From Chloroflexi bacterium AL-N1 (GTDB taxonomy: Bacteria > Chloroflexota > Chloroflexia > Chloroflexales > Roseiflexaceae): a stretch of DNA of 64,000 bases. Below are positions 28,863-38,647 of the stretch, piece after piece. A program made the position numbers and the translations under genes. The DNA is taken from NCBI GenBank assembly GCA_013122435.1, contig WYDT01000006.1:124001-188000 (forward strand). Reading direction: 5' to 3'. The notes under the pieces are model-generated. The model saw nothing but the letters and a program-made list of their open reading frames with translations. It did not search any database and had not been told where the DNA came from. Within the stretch, counting starts at the first letter, position 1; every line of letters begins with the position of its first letter.

Positions 28863-29679
28863 GGGGTGTCCAATCTTTTGCTAACAGATAACAACTCCGG
28901 CCATCCTCGTACATAAAATCGATCACCGTATAGCCTTTTTTGAAAGCGGCTTCGAAGATATCACGAGTGTGCTGGCGCCAAGCGCGTGCAAGTTCAGGAT
29001 CTTGCTTCTTGATGCTTTGAAAATCAGATGGGATCTCTACCAGCACACGCTTGCCCTCGATTGTGTCGGGCGTTTGTGGCGGACTCAGCAGCGGTACACT
29101 CTCTGACTGGCATTCTCGCATTGATGTATTTTGATATGTTTTTTGTATATGGGACTCAACATGTTTGGTCGCAATAAACCAATCCAGTTGAAAGCGATCT
29201 GTAGGTAGTCCTGCGTTAATCGCATCGCGCATCTCCCCGTAGACATTGGGCAGATAGGTCTGGCAGGTTGCGCCAAGCTTGTGGAGATTAAGGTAGGCAT
29301 TGCGGCTTTCGAGTGGGTCAAATGTCCAAGTGATGTGGGTAATCCCCTGCATCAGGACGTGTTCCCGTTGTACCAATTTCAACTGATGCCCCAGCTTGCG
29401 ATTCTGGTATTCGGGCGCAACCGCAGCCATATGCGAACTGTGTTTGATCCGTCCGTTCGCCGCTAACCCCACAAAACTAAACACAAAACCAACCAGTTGT
29501 GGCCCAAACTCCTTCCCATCATCGAAGGCCCCCAGCACCAGACCGCCGTTCTTTTGTGCGGTAAGCAATAAGGCACCCGGCACCATCTCAGCATCACCAA
29601 AACCCCAAACCTCCCGCTGGAGCCGCTCTACCGCACGATACTCATCGTGTGTTTGCACAAGGCGAATGACAATTGGCAT
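28828..29679 (-). CDS. GNAT-superfamily acyltransferase (COG3375-like)
   Basis: A 283-residue GNAT protein. The acyl-CoA-binding signature is AAVAPEYQNRKLGHQLKL (about 88-105), with Q/R-x-x-G-x in NRKLG. TWTFDPLESRNAYLNLHKLGA is the conserved fourth-strand region of the COG3375 group. Proteins of this group are frequently encoded beside NSAR/MenC racemases; in that setting the transferase succinylates D-amino acids so the racemase can invert them. AGGAAA ribosome site precedes the ATG, and the 3' end overlaps the racemase gene. Confidence 0.85.
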   Translation of the reverse strand: MPIVIRLVQTHDEYRAVERLQREVWGFGDAEMVPGALLLTAQKNGGLVLGAFDDGKEFGPQLVGFVFSFVGLAANGRIKHSSHMAAVAPEYQNRKLGHQLKLVQREHVLMQGITHITWTFDPLESRNAYLNLHKLGATCQTYLPNVYGEMRDAINAGLPTDRFQLDWFIATKHVESHIQKTYQNTSMRECQSESVPLLSPPQTPDTIEGKRVLVEIPSDFQSIKKQDPELARAWRQHTRDIFEAAFKKGYTVIDFMYEDGRSCYLLAKDWTPHAYQTSRVIPD

Positions 29680-29888
29680 AGACGAGTTTCCTGATTTCTA
29701 CACAATCTAAACACTATCACGCACAAATATATTTTAATCGTATTTACGATTTTACGTTATTGCAAGACTACACATCCTAGTAATTTATAGAGGTGAGACG
29801 CTGTGACATATATCAGCCCCATAACTGTCGATGAAAGAGCTTACTCTGAGGTTTTATTGTAACACCTTTTGACTATACGACAGCAGTA

Positions 29889-29914
29889 TCCCCTGACATC
29901 AGCATGCCAGGGGA
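29889..29914. terminator. Weak hairpin downstream of the M6 protease gene
   Basis: TCCCCTG/CAGGGGA, 7-bp stem (29889-29895 and 29908-29914) with a 12-base loop, 30 bases past the M6 stop on the minus strand. No T run follows on that strand, so terminator activity is doubtful. Confidence 0.35.
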
Positions 29915-29943
29915 CGACCACTTCAAGCAGTATGTCAAACAGG

Positions 29944-32637
29944 CTACGGTGTATCAACAGAGAATGACATGACTGGTGCAGATGGGGAGAAATTCGTTAC
30001 TTCATACCCACTTGCAGCACCATCGGCCCAGATCAACACATTCTGTGCGACTCCATCGCTTGGACATACCAGACCGGCATCTAACAGGTCATAGTGGGTT
30101 GCATCCCACATCGAGTCGCCGCTAAACAACAGCGATGGGCGCAGTAAGCGAATACCTGACCGTGGATTGTCATCCTGATTGACAGACCAGTCTGCCCCGC
30201 TGATACATTGTGGGGCCGCGCTGTTCGAGGCAGCATCTTCTACGATATGCCACACACCGATGCCAGAACTACCAATGTTTTCGTCGTAGAGTGGATTGTT
30301 CGCGCTATTCTGACGATTTTCGAGCAGGTAATACTCTTTGCCGTCACCACCCTGAGTCCGTGGCAATACATACACCTTGTGGCTCTGCTTGATATCTTCG
30401 AGTTCGTAAGCACCATCCTGCACAATTGTGCCTGGTGTCACCCAACCAAGAGCCAGTTTGTAGGCTGGATTCATGTGTGGAGTGTTGTCGGTGATTGTAT
30501 CCATAAGTTCATACTTGCCAGGTTGTGTGTGGAATTTCTTGTTTGCCTGTTTCTGATACAGATCACCCAGCGCTAGCACCTGATGCGCGAGTTCGTGTGC
30601 TGGCACTGTGAGTCTATCGGCAGCCGCATTCGCATACCACTCGCTGATGACAGGGACCACAACACCATCAACCTCGAACGGATCACCCGAGCAATATGGA
30701 TTGAGGGTACGAACGGTGCCAAACTCATTAGTTTGGGGAATAACCACCAGGATCGCAAGCTCTTCGGTGAAGTCAAGCATACCGTCTTTGTTGTAATCGT
30801 AGTCGGCAAAGTTCACCGATCCCGAGGCTTTGGTGATAGCTTCAGCCCACTTTTCCTGGTGGCCTCCCGTAAAGCCGGTTGTGTCTGGTGCATCACACGC
30901 AGGGTAGTTCTCCCAATAATGATCGGCAGGGTTATCGGCAAGGTAGGAGCCTTCCACACCAGCATTTGCGATAGAGAATTTGCCATTGGAGACTTTATCG
31001 TAGTAGTCCTGTACACTATCGACCGGGCCAAACAATACCTGTTCCAGATTTGCAATGGATGGTGCAGGATGGTCTGGGCGCTGGGGGTCCCACAGAATCG
31101 CAAGGACATTGCGTTCACCAATCGCTGGTTCAACACCGACATTGCCCATGCCGATTGTGGGTGGTTCAGCCAGATCCGGCACTGCACCATGCTTCACTAG
31201 AACCACCATGGACCGATCACCCAGCGACACCTGATCACCTGAACCAGAACGCCATTCGAGTTGGATGGCACAACCAACACAGCGTCCTTCACCAGCGTTG
31301 ATATGTTTGGCACTAAAGATATATGAGTGTACACCCATGTGCTGATCGCCGATAGCCAGTTGTACTTCGGACTCATCGACGACCTCGCCACCAACCCGCA
31401 GACGTACAAACATTTTTTCGCCGCCTACATTGGATGTCTCACCACTAAAGATGACGGCTACTTCACCATTGGGTGGGATCGTGCCACTGATCTGCATATC
31501 TGGCACAACCTGATAGTTCGTCGAGTTTGTGCTCACCGCCGGGCCACTTGGTGCCACGACATACTCTTGCGCTATGGCTGCACTTGCTTCAGGGGCAGCC
31601 GCCAACAACAGCGTTCGATCACCGACGGTCGCCGTACCGCCTGCGTGCACTGACCATTGGAACGTGACGTTATAAAAGCCGGTAGGAAGATCTTTTGCAC
31701 CCAAAGTGACCATACGTGACTGTGGTCTGGTGCCTCGTGCAAAGAGCACATTTTCTGGTTCCATCGGCACACCATTCACCAGCGCACGTACAAACATGCT
31801 GTCGTCCTGACTGACAAAGCTCTCCGCGCTCATACTGGCCACCAGCGTTTCACCATCATTCACAAACACACCCGCGCTCATGCCGGGGATATTGGTCCAG
31901 GCATTTTGCTCTGTAGTTATATTTGGACCGCTATCTGGTGTGCCTACAACTAATGATCTCTGGCTCGTTTGCTCGCTATTCTGGCGAATCAGCAGCGACG
32001 CATCACGCATATACGCGGTCGCTTCACGATCAACCAACCATTGGATCTCAACCGTGTGGATGCCTTGATCAACTTGATCTGTAAAGATAAAACCACGCGT
32101 TTCGGGGGACTCAGGCGATGTACCAGTTGCAAAAACCACATCGGATGGATTGGCAGGAACACCATCGATCAGTGCACGTACAAACATACGTTTTCTAGGT
32201 GTATCCACATAGGCTTCAGCGGTAAAAAAGACGGCTATTGTTGTATTATCTGCATCAGCAACAAAGTTAGCAGCCATCTTCCGTGGCGTCGAACGAATAT
32301 CGGTCCAGGTTTGACCACGTGTCATGAGCCAGTCATCACCGTCATTTGAGAGAAACCCATCGCCAAGATTGGCCTCTGCACGGGCGCTAAACGGTTCGGC
32401 AGCACCAAACGGTGGTGAGTCAACCGGGCGATCTGTTTGGAATCCCCGATCAATGAGCGGCAGATAGGTTTTGTTTTGTACCTGAGCCGTTTGAGAACGT
32501 GTAGATCGATCATTCGTTGCGATATGTGTATCATCTTCAGCCGCAACGATACCACCAGTAAACGATGATATAAACAGAAATAACGTTGTGAGTATAAGTA
32601 TACTATGGACACGGAAATGATGCTTGAACGAAATCAC
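29944..32637 (-). CDS. Secreted M6-type metalloprotease with three N-terminal repeats
   Basis: An 897-residue secreted protease. Signal peptide about 1-33. Close behind it is NKTYLPLIDRG, the Tyr-Leu-Pro signature seen in Chloroflexota exported proteins, here N-terminal. Three tandem beta-rich repeats of about 120 residues follow, each with a MFVRALVNGVP-like strand and a downstream GTRP/GTSP or GDQ turn. The C-terminal half is M6-like: zinc motif HELAHQVLALGDLY and a later YELMDTITDN Met-turn region and HMNPAYKLALGW, typical of M6/immune-inhibitor-A proteases. GTG start with AGGAG upstream. A processing or cell-attachment role for the repeats is possible. Confidence 0.9.
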   Translation of the reverse strand: MISFKHHFRVHSILILTTLFLFISSFTGGIVAAEDDTHIATNDRSTRSQTAQVQNKTYLPLIDRGFQTDRPVDSPPFGAAEPFSARAEANLGDGFLSNDGDDWLMTRGQTWTDIRSTPRKMAANFVADADNTTIAVFFTAEAYVDTPRKRMFVRALIDGVPANPSDVVFATGTSPESPETRGFIFTDQVDQGIHTVEIQWLVDREATAYMRDASLLIRQNSEQTSQRSLVVGTPDSGPNITTEQNAWTNIPGMSAGVFVNDGETLVASMSAESFVSQDDSMFVRALVNGVPMEPENVLFARGTRPQSRMVTLGAKDLPTGFYNVTFQWSVHAGGTATVGDRTLLLAAAPEASAAIAQEYVVAPSGPAVSTNSTNYQVVPDMQISGTIPPNGEVAVIFSGETSNVGGEKMFVRLRVGGEVVDESEVQLAIGDQHMGVHSYIFSAKHINAGEGRCVGCAIQLEWRSGSGDQVSLGDRSMVVLVKHGAVPDLAEPPTIGMGNVGVEPAIGERNVLAILWDPQRPDHPAPSIANLEQVLFGPVDSVQDYYDKVSNGKFSIANAGVEGSYLADNPADHYWENYPACDAPDTTGFTGGHQEKWAEAITKASGSVNFADYDYNKDGMLDFTEELAILVVIPQTNEFGTVRTLNPYCSGDPFEVDGVVVPVISEWYANAAADRLTVPAHELAHQVLALGDLYQKQANKKFHTQPGKYELMDTITDNTPHMNPAYKLALGWVTPGTIVQDGAYELEDIKQSHKVYVLPRTQGGDGKEYYLLENRQNSANNPLYDENIGSSGIGVWHIVEDAASNSAAPQCISGADWSVNQDDNPRSGIRLLRPSLLFSGDSMWDATHYDLLDAGLVCPSDGVAQNVLIWADGAASGYEVTNFSPSAPVMSFSVDTP

Positions 32638-32968
32638 GATAATCTCCTAACGAAGAATTGTAGTACGAAAAGTGTGGTGCACCCTTTACAGGCTAAACGG
32701 ATGACATCATATTTTTCTGGCATGCCATTTCCACGGTTTTGTTTTCCGACAACATCCATTGATTGGAAAGATTCCGATCCTAACCTAGCAATATGTTTCT
32801 CAAACAAGGACTAATAGGTGAACGCAAAGGGATCTACGGCACCTTATAATAAGAAGGTCATCTACCCAGGCGCATCAAAACAGCACTTTGTACGGTATAA
32901 TCATAGTACTTTTGTGCTGCCTTTATACCAAACACACAACTCATTTGCTCACAATAGAGAACCACCTT
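32638..32968. other. Divergent control region between M6 protease and small membrane protein
   Basis: 331 bases with no supported ORF. It contains the ribosome site of the M6 gene (32644-32648) and, toward the plus-strand gene, an interrupted palindrome around a perfect TATAAT (see 32881-32919). Confidence 0.45.
32881..32919 (+). promoter_or_regulatory. Interrupted palindrome centred on a TATAAT box
   Basis: CAGCAC-TTT-GTAC, 12 bases, GTAC-TTTT-GTGCTG. The outer six bases and the inner GTAC are reverse complements, and TATAAT (32896-32901) lies in the centre. This is a plausible operator over the -10 of the 32969 gene; no good -35 is present, which is typical of regulated promoters. Confidence 0.45.
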
Positions 32969-33319
32969 ATGGTAAGAAGTTCACCACTCAATTCTATGCA
33001 GATCAAAACCCCCAATCTAAAAATATTTTTTGTTTTTGTATTCATAGCAATTCTGATCTGTGGCATGTTGCTGGGGATTAGTTTTCTTGCTCCATCACGT
33101 CTCGCGCTTGTGCAGGAACACATGTTGGGGGTACTGCATGGAGGAATCGTCGATCAACAGGAAGATGTATATGTTGATGGCTGTGCGCGTATCTCCGATG
33201 TAGATGGTCCACAAGCGGTAACTCGCACTACCCGCACCACTGTCTTTGGCGACGGTACGATACTGACGGTCATGTTCACCTCGCCACCAACACCAACCAA
33301 TGTTCAGTGCAATGGATGA
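32969..33319 (+). CDS. Small single-span membrane protein of unknown function
   Basis: A 116-residue protein: basic N-terminus, one hydrophobic segment (KIFFVFVFIAILICGMLLG, about 17-36), then a roughly 75-residue extracytoplasmic part ending in a Pro/Thr-rich tail. Two ATGs are possible (32969 or 32996); neither has a strong ribosome site. A regulated-looking promoter lies 70 bases upstream and a bidirectional terminator follows, which support it being a real gene. No family recognised. Confidence 0.5.
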   Translation: MVRSSPLNSMQIKTPNLKIFFVFVFIAILICGMLLGISFLAPSRLALVQEHMLGVLHGGIVDQQEDVYVDGCARISDVDGPQAVTRTTRTTVFGDGTILTVMFTSPPTPTNVQCNG

Positions 33320-33350
33320 CCCACAACATCCATCGAAGCATATCGCAAAT

Positions 33351-33382
33351 AAACCGCAGGCCAGCACGCTGACCCGCAGTTT
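33351..33382. terminator. Bidirectional terminator between convergent genes
   Basis: 10-bp stem AAACCGCAGG/CCCGCAGTTT (33351-33360 and 33373-33382) allowing two wobble pairs, 12-base loop, flanked by AAAT on the left and GTATTTAT on the right, so it can act in both directions between 32969 (+) and 33420 (-). Confidence 0.6.
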
Positions 33383-33419
33383 GTATTTATCACGCTGACA
33401 AGAACTGATTGTCTTGTAT

Positions 33420-34526
33420 TTACGCGCTGATGGGAACGCGCCGAGGATGTGCACCAAGGGCAATCGCAAGCTGGTCGCGTTGGCGTTCGGCAATCACACG
33501 ACGATAAACCTGCTCGTAGTTGTCGGCCATTGCACGTGTCGAAAAACGTCGCTCGGCCTCATAACGAACCAGACGACGGTCCATTTGGGTAACATATGGC
33601 ACTGCATCGACCAGATCTTCAATTGACTGACCAATAAACCCACTCATACCGTGCCGCAACACCTCTGGCACCGCACCACGGTTGAGCGCCAACACCGGTG
33701 TTCCACAGGCCATCGCCTCAATCATGACCATACCAAAAGGCTCTGGCCAGTTGATCGGAAATACGAGTGCGTAGGCATGTTGCATGAGTTCGCGTTTCGT
33801 ACGTTCATCAGCCTCACCAACGTACTCGATCAGTGGATGGTCAAGGAGTGGCGCGATCTCGTTCTCGTAGTAATCTTGCTCACAAGGGTCGATCTTCGCA
33901 ACAATCTTGAGTGGCATACCACTGCGTTTGGCAATTTCAATCGCCCAGTCCACCCGTTTCTCTGGCGAAATACGTCCGACGAACAGGAGATACTTACCTG
34001 CGTGTGTGCTAAAAGGAAATTCGCTTACTGGTACAGCGTTGTACACGGTACCAACCCAATGGGGGTGTACTTCATCAAGTGGCGCACGCTGATGGTGACT
34101 GATCGAAATAAGCGCTGTATCAGATAAACGTCGCAAGACCGATTTCAAGTACGGAAAGTCCAAACGACCATGAAGCGTTGTCACTGATGGCGTACGAACA
34201 AATGGAGCGAATCCAAACGACAAGTATTCAACGTGACAGTGCATAATGTCAAAATCGTTCGCATACTGGAATACCTCACTCAACATTGCCAGATGCAATG
34301 GAGCAGCTAGTTCCTGGATTTCTTCTGCCGTTGTATGCTCACGCAAGGCATGATCGACGGTTGGAATGAGCCGTGCCGCTGTACATGAGTCCGCACTGGC
34401 GAAGAGCGTTACATCGTGACCACGTTGTACTAATTCTTCGGTGAGATACGATACCACACGTTCTGTACCACCATAACCTTTGGGGGGTACAGCTTCGTAC
34501 ATTGGAACGACCTGTGCGATACGCAT
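33420..34526 (-). CDS. Family 4 glycosyltransferase
   Basis: A 368-residue GT-B glycosyltransferase. The N-terminus MRIAQVVPMYEAVPPKGYGG followed by TERVVSYL matches GT4 enzymes acting on UDP- or GDP-sugars. The donor-site EX7E motif is in PEPFGMVMIEAMACGTPV (about 277-294), and KYLLFVGRISPEKRVDWAI marks the start of the second domain. I choose the ATG at 34526, with AAGGAG seven bases upstream, over an in-frame ATG 46 codons earlier that would add sequence foreign to the family. Likely works in surface polysaccharide or glycolipid synthesis; acceptor unknown. Confidence 0.9.
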   Translation of the reverse strand: MRIAQVVPMYEAVPPKGYGGTERVVSYLTEELVQRGHDVTLFASADSCTAARLIPTVDHALREHTTAEEIQELAAPLHLAMLSEVFQYANDFDIMHCHVEYLSFGFAPFVRTPSVTTLHGRLDFPYLKSVLRRLSDTALISISHHQRAPLDEVHPHWVGTVYNAVPVSEFPFSTHAGKYLLFVGRISPEKRVDWAIEIAKRSGMPLKIVAKIDPCEQDYYENEIAPLLDHPLIEYVGEADERTKRELMQHAYALVFPINWPEPFGMVMIEAMACGTPVLALNRGAVPEVLRHGMSGFIGQSIEDLVDAVPYVTQMDRRLVRYEAERRFSTRAMADNYEQVYRRVIAERQRDQLAIALGAHPRRVPISA

Positions 34527-34805
34527 TATGAGACTCCTTACTTGGGGCAGCCTGCTTCCCTTGCGAACACGGGAGGCGCTCTCGGGAATAACAACGCCAA
34601 ACACGACGCTGGCCCGGCAACCCTGAGTATATGGTCCACAACGATAGCTTTCCGTTACTATCATTGCTTACTATTTTGTAAGGCAAGTTCTGTGCCTCGA
34701 ATCTTTAGAGGCTTTTTGCAGCTTTAGGAAGAAGAAAAAAGAGTTCACTAAACAAAGTAATACAAAGAAACCAGCGAAGGCAACCCAAAATATGTGGTAT
34801 GCAAA

Positions 34806-35744
34806 TCACATCAATTGTGTGGTAGGTGTCACCATCTCCACTGTACATGACTGATCACTTCCTACTGCGATGGCAAGGGGACTCGCTTGGTTTGCGATAC
34901 GCTGTTTATGTTGCAACAACATATACGTATCTGCACAGCACAAAAGCCTAGTGTTACCCTCACATGGTATCCAATGATCCGCAGATAGGACCTGCTGAAC
35001 AGGGGTACCAAATACACAACATCCTATTCCTGATATAGTAGCAATGAGCACCGGACCACTGGTAAGATACATATGAAAGGTTTCGCCATAGTCAGCTTGC
35101 TCTTCAGACCATTGCCGTCGTAGTTCTTCGGCAACGTGAGTCGCCGTAGCCAGCAGAGCATCCATCGATTGATTCTGAAATGCCCCAAAGACCAGCATAT
35201 ACCCATCACCACATGGCTGGAGGAGTGCGTTATACTGCTGGCCACGCTGCTGAGCAAAAGCCATAAATTCACGCCATTGATCAAACGTGTCCCGTAAATC
35301 CTCACGCTGCTGCTTGTTGGGAGTATATCGTATCGATAACACGACCACGCTGCGAACATCAGAGGTACCCATGTTTTTTTCATCTAACAGTATTTCAATA
35401 GCATCATCAGGAAAAACTGGCAGGAGACTGGTATGCACACGTTGCTGTATACGACGCGACTGAGTCACTCTATTGAGCGCACGATACAAATTGCCCCATT
35501 CACCGCGAGGGACTTCGAACTTTTGCAACGATTGATAGTGCATGAGTTGCCATGCAAGTGTCCGTACACGTCCTCGCCATCTGGCTTGCATCATCAGTAA
35601 AAACATGATCAAGGGAACAAGCACTGCTGCCAAAGGTTGATTGAGCCACAACAATGTGCCAATCAGGAAACTACCTCCGATACCTATTACTAAGATGCGA
35701 TATAGTGGTATGTGCTGAAATATCCTGTGAATCTGACCGTTCAT
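34806..35744 (-). CDS. Membrane protein with degenerate class III nucleotide cyclase domain
   Basis: A 312-residue protein with two N-terminal membrane spans (about 17-50) and a C-terminal domain shaped like a class III adenylate/guanylate cyclase. RSVVVLSIRYTP (about 131-142) aligns with the strand that normally carries the first metal Asp (as in VLFADIRGFT), but that Asp is Ser here. CGDGYMLVFGAF keeps the second metal position (GDG), and TSGPVLIATISGIGCCVFGTPVQQV matches the following strands. With one metal ligand lost it is probably inactive as a cyclase and may serve as a sensor or partner. GAGGATAGG precedes the ATG. Confidence 0.65.
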   Translation of the reverse strand: MNGQIHRIFQHIPLYRILVIGIGGSFLIGTLLWLNQPLAAVLVPLIMFLLMMQARWRGRVRTLAWQLMHYQSLQKFEVPRGEWGNLYRALNRVTQSRRIQQRVHTSLLPVFPDDAIEILLDEKNMGTSDVRSVVVLSIRYTPNKQQREDLRDTFDQWREFMAFAQQRGQQYNALLQPCGDGYMLVFGAFQNQSMDALLATATHVAEELRRQWSEEQADYGETFHMYLTSGPVLIATISGIGCCVFGTPVQQVLSADHWIPCEGNTRLLCCADTYMLLQHKQRIANQASPLAIAVGSDQSCTVEMVTPTTQLM

Positions 35745-35933
35745 ATGCCTAACCTATCCTCGTAATAACGGGTTTTGAGCATAGCACGGATATTCCTCTT
35801 CTACCGAGATACAAAGATTACGAGAGGATTACACCAGAAGAAAACCAAGAGGAACAACACGACATGACCCACTACAAAGCCATATACACTTTGTCGTAGC
35901 CAGCTTGACAGGAGCAAAACCATTCGTTACAAA

Positions 35934-36614
35934 TTACTCATCCGTACGTAAGATATACCCAACACCTCGCACCGTGTGAATAAGGCGTGATTCCTCGTCA
36001 GATTCGAGTTTTTGCCGCAAATAGCGCACGTACACTTCGATGATATTACTCTCACCACCGAAATCATATCCCCACACACGATCGTAGATTACATCTCTGG
36101 TCATCACCTGTTGTGGGTGTCGCATAAAGAGTTCAAGTAAATCGTACTCCTTTGCAGTTAACTCTACCCGACGATCATTGATAGAGGTTTCGTGGGCCGC
36201 CGTATCCATCATCAACGGGCCGTAACGCAGAACGCTGGGTTGTGTTTCACTGGTTTGGCGACGCAACTGTACCCGCACCCGCGCCAGTAGTTCTTCAAAT
36301 GCAAAAGGTTTAATCAGATAATCGTCAGCACCGGCCTCAAGACCAGCCACACGATCTGGTACTGAGTCACGCGCGGTCAGCATGATAATGGGAATGGCAG
36401 AAACACTTCGCAACCGTTGCGCTACCTCAAGGCCGTCGATCCCTGGCAACATCACATCGAGAATAACTAAATCTGGGGGACGTTCACGTGCAATCGACAA
36501 GGCCGCATTACCATCAGCCGCAATTTCTACCGTAAAACCTTCAAAAGCAAAGCCACGACGCAGATAACCTGCAATTTCGGGCTCATCTTCGACAATAAGA
36601 ATACGCATCGTCAT
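35934..36614 (-). CDS. OmpR-family response regulator
   Basis: A 226-residue two-component response regulator. Receiver domain about 3-115 with acidic pocket EDE (9-11), phospho-acceptor Asp53 in [11 protein letters not shown], Thr in LTARDS and Lys in YLIKPF. The C-terminal winged helix (about 130-224) has [23 protein letters not shown] and the GVGY wing of OmpR/PhoB proteins. It lies 115 bases downstream of a histidine kinase gene on the same strand, the likely partner. Confidence 0.95.
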   Translation of the reverse strand: MTMRILIVEDEPEIAGYLRRGFAFEGFTVEIAADGNAALSIARERPPDLVILDVMLPGIDGLEVAQRLRSVSAIPIIMLTARDSVPDRVAGLEAGADDYLIKPFAFEELLARVRVQLRRQTSETQPSVLRYGPLMMDTAAHETSINDRRVELTAKEYDLLELFMRHPQQVMTRDVIYDRVWGYDFGGESNIIEVYVRYLRQKLESDEESRLIHTVRGVGYILRTDE

Positions 36615-36729
36615 ACGTGTCCCAATCTATACTACAAGGTACATCATTGATATATACACCGCCTTGTTATTGTATCAGCCGCCTTGTAGACGTGCAAGAG
36701 AGGGAGTATGCTAAAGATTGCAAGAGGCA

Positions 36730-38547
36730 TTAGAGTATGTTCGTAACTATATGTGGGGGGGTATCCTCTACCTTGCTGTTGGTAAGTTTTGCAGGCAGAC
36801 ACACGGTAAACACCGAACCAGCACCTTCTGCACTGGTTGAAGTAATAGTGCCGCCCATCAATTGACAAAAACGGTGGCTGATGGTCAATCCTAACCCGGT
36901 ACCACCATATTTTTGTGCAATCTGATCATCTCCTTGTATAAACTCTTCAAAGAGTTGATCCATCTGCTCTGTGGGAATACCAACTCCAGTATCAGCGATC
37001 TGGAAGGAAACCCACTCTTCATCATCCCCTAGCGAACGTTCAATCATAAGCGACACTGTACCATACTCGGTAAACTTGGCCGCATTACTCAGGAGGTTGA
37101 ATAAAATCTGGCGTAGTTTAGTGATATCTGCCCGAATAACGCCTAACTCATCTCGATTGTGGATTTCAAATGTACTGTGGTTATTTTCAATAAGTGGGCG
37201 AACTGTCATGACTACATCATCAATCAGCGCTGGAATATTGATTAACTCCTCATACAATTCCACATGACCAGCCTCAATTTTCGAAAGATCTAAAACATTG
37301 TTGATCAAGCCTAATAGATGGCGGCCTGCAATCTGAATAGCATGGAGATCGTTCGTCATAATGGGGGACTCGGTGATGTGCGTATCACGCGACAATAACT
37401 CACCATACCCAATAATAGCGGTAAGTGGAGTCCGCAACTCATGACTCATGTTGGCCAGAAAGATTCCCTTCGCACGGCTGGCCGACTCGGCAGACTCTTT
37501 AGCCTGCCGCAAAGCCACTTCGGTATGACTTTGCTCGGTTATATCACGCAACACAATTACAACGCCTAACTCTACTCCATGCGAATGCGCGATAGTTGAA
37601 CGACGAACATCAAGCACAGACATTGTTTGATTGCGTGTTATCTCGACTGTTTGCTGTTTATCATCCGCAATAGCAATGTGTACCAGTGACAGATCAAGGA
37701 CATGGTAAACAGATTGTCCAATGACTTCATCTATTTTGTAATCCAGCAACTCCAATGCCGTGGGGTTGATGTTTACAATGCGACGTTGCCCATCAAGAAT
37801 AATGATGCCATCGCCCATACTTTCAATGACACTGTCATAGGCCAACGGGACAATATCAAGCAATCGAAGACGAAAGAGCCCCCAGGTAATGGACAGACCA
37901 CTGAGTGCAAAACCAAATGGTGTAAGATCAAGCCCTGGCAATGGATTAAGCCCAAAGACATATAGTACATTGCCGGTCCAGGGTAAAAACGCGCCTATCA
38001 GTAAAGCACCTACCTGACTACGATAGAGTCGTGGTGAACGGATCAGGAACTGGACAAGAAAGACAAAACCTAAACCAAAAAGGAGATATGAGTATGCTGT
38101 ATGCACCCAAAACCAAAGACCATAATTCGGGGCAAACGCGACAAGCAAACCCGTTGGGGTAAGGTTTATGGTTTCCCAGATCAAACCATGGATTTCATTC
38201 GTCCAGACGAGAATGAGGGTACAACCGGGTACAAGCGCAAGAAGGAATAGATTCCACAAGGACAACCAGTGGGTGCGCTGGGTATACTGCAGTACAAAGA
38301 TCAACCACAGCACAGGGAGGGCAGTAATGCCTACATACTGAAACTTTGCCCACCATGTCTTTGCCGTCAGTCCTAAGCTCAGTAGTTCCAAGGCATAGCC
38401 ACAAGACCAGATCGAGATAGCCGCTAAGAATAGTGCAAATGGCACTGTCCCGGAAGCAGGGCGGCGCCACGCTGAGACAGACAACACCATTGTTGCTAAT
38501 GCTGTGACAAAGAGCGGTAAAACGTATGGGAGTGTCTGAGTATCCAT
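36730..38547 (-). CDS. Seven-TM sensor histidine kinase with PAS domain
   Basis: A 605-residue kinase: seven N-terminal membrane helices (about 7-230, HisKA_7TM type), a PAS domain (about 242-350; DGIIILDGQRRIVNINPTAL), a HisKA dimerisation domain with H-box SHELRTPLTAIIGYGELL (about 370-388), and an HATPase with N-box-region HNRDELGVI, G1 DTGVGIP and G2 YGGTGLGL boxes. Complete and apparently active. It precedes the OmpR-family regulator gene, so the two probably form one signalling pair. Ligand unknown; 7TM domains of this type sense membrane or small hydrophobic signals in other bacteria. Confidence 0.94.
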   Translation of the reverse strand: MDTQTLPYVLPLFVTALATMVLSVSAWRRPASGTVPFALFLAAISIWSCGYALELLSLGLTAKTWWAKFQYVGITALPVLWLIFVLQYTQRTHWLSLWNLFLLALVPGCTLILVWTNEIHGLIWETINLTPTGLLVAFAPNYGLWFWVHTAYSYLLFGLGFVFLVQFLIRSPRLYRSQVGALLIGAFLPWTGNVLYVFGLNPLPGLDLTPFGFALSGLSITWGLFRLRLLDIVPLAYDSVIESMGDGIIILDGQRRIVNINPTALELLDYKIDEVIGQSVYHVLDLSLVHIAIADDKQQTVEITRNQTMSVLDVRRSTIAHSHGVELGVVIVLRDITEQSHTEVALRQAKESAESASRAKGIFLANMSHELRTPLTAIIGYGELLSRDTHITESPIMTNDLHAIQIAGRHLLGLINNVLDLSKIEAGHVELYEELINIPALIDDVVMTVRPLIENNHSTFEIHNRDELGVIRADITKLRQILFNLLSNAAKFTEYGTVSLMIERSLGDDEEWVSFQIADTGVGIPTEQMDQLFEEFIQGDDQIAQKYGGTGLGLTISHRFCQLMGGTITSTSAEGAGSVFTVCLPAKLTNSKVEDTPPHIVTNIL

Positions 38548-38647
38548 TGTAGCGACCTTATAATAAGAGCAATCATCCTGTATTATACTTCAGTCAGAGA
38601 TTCACCAGCATACGTACTGTTACTTGATATCGACGCACAAAAAGATA

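Noticed and set aside
34694-34717. GCCTC/GAGGC hairpin followed by TTTTT on the plus strand
   Set aside because: It has the wrong orientation for both flanking minus-strand genes and no plus-strand gene lies upstream; it may be chance or end an antisense transcript.
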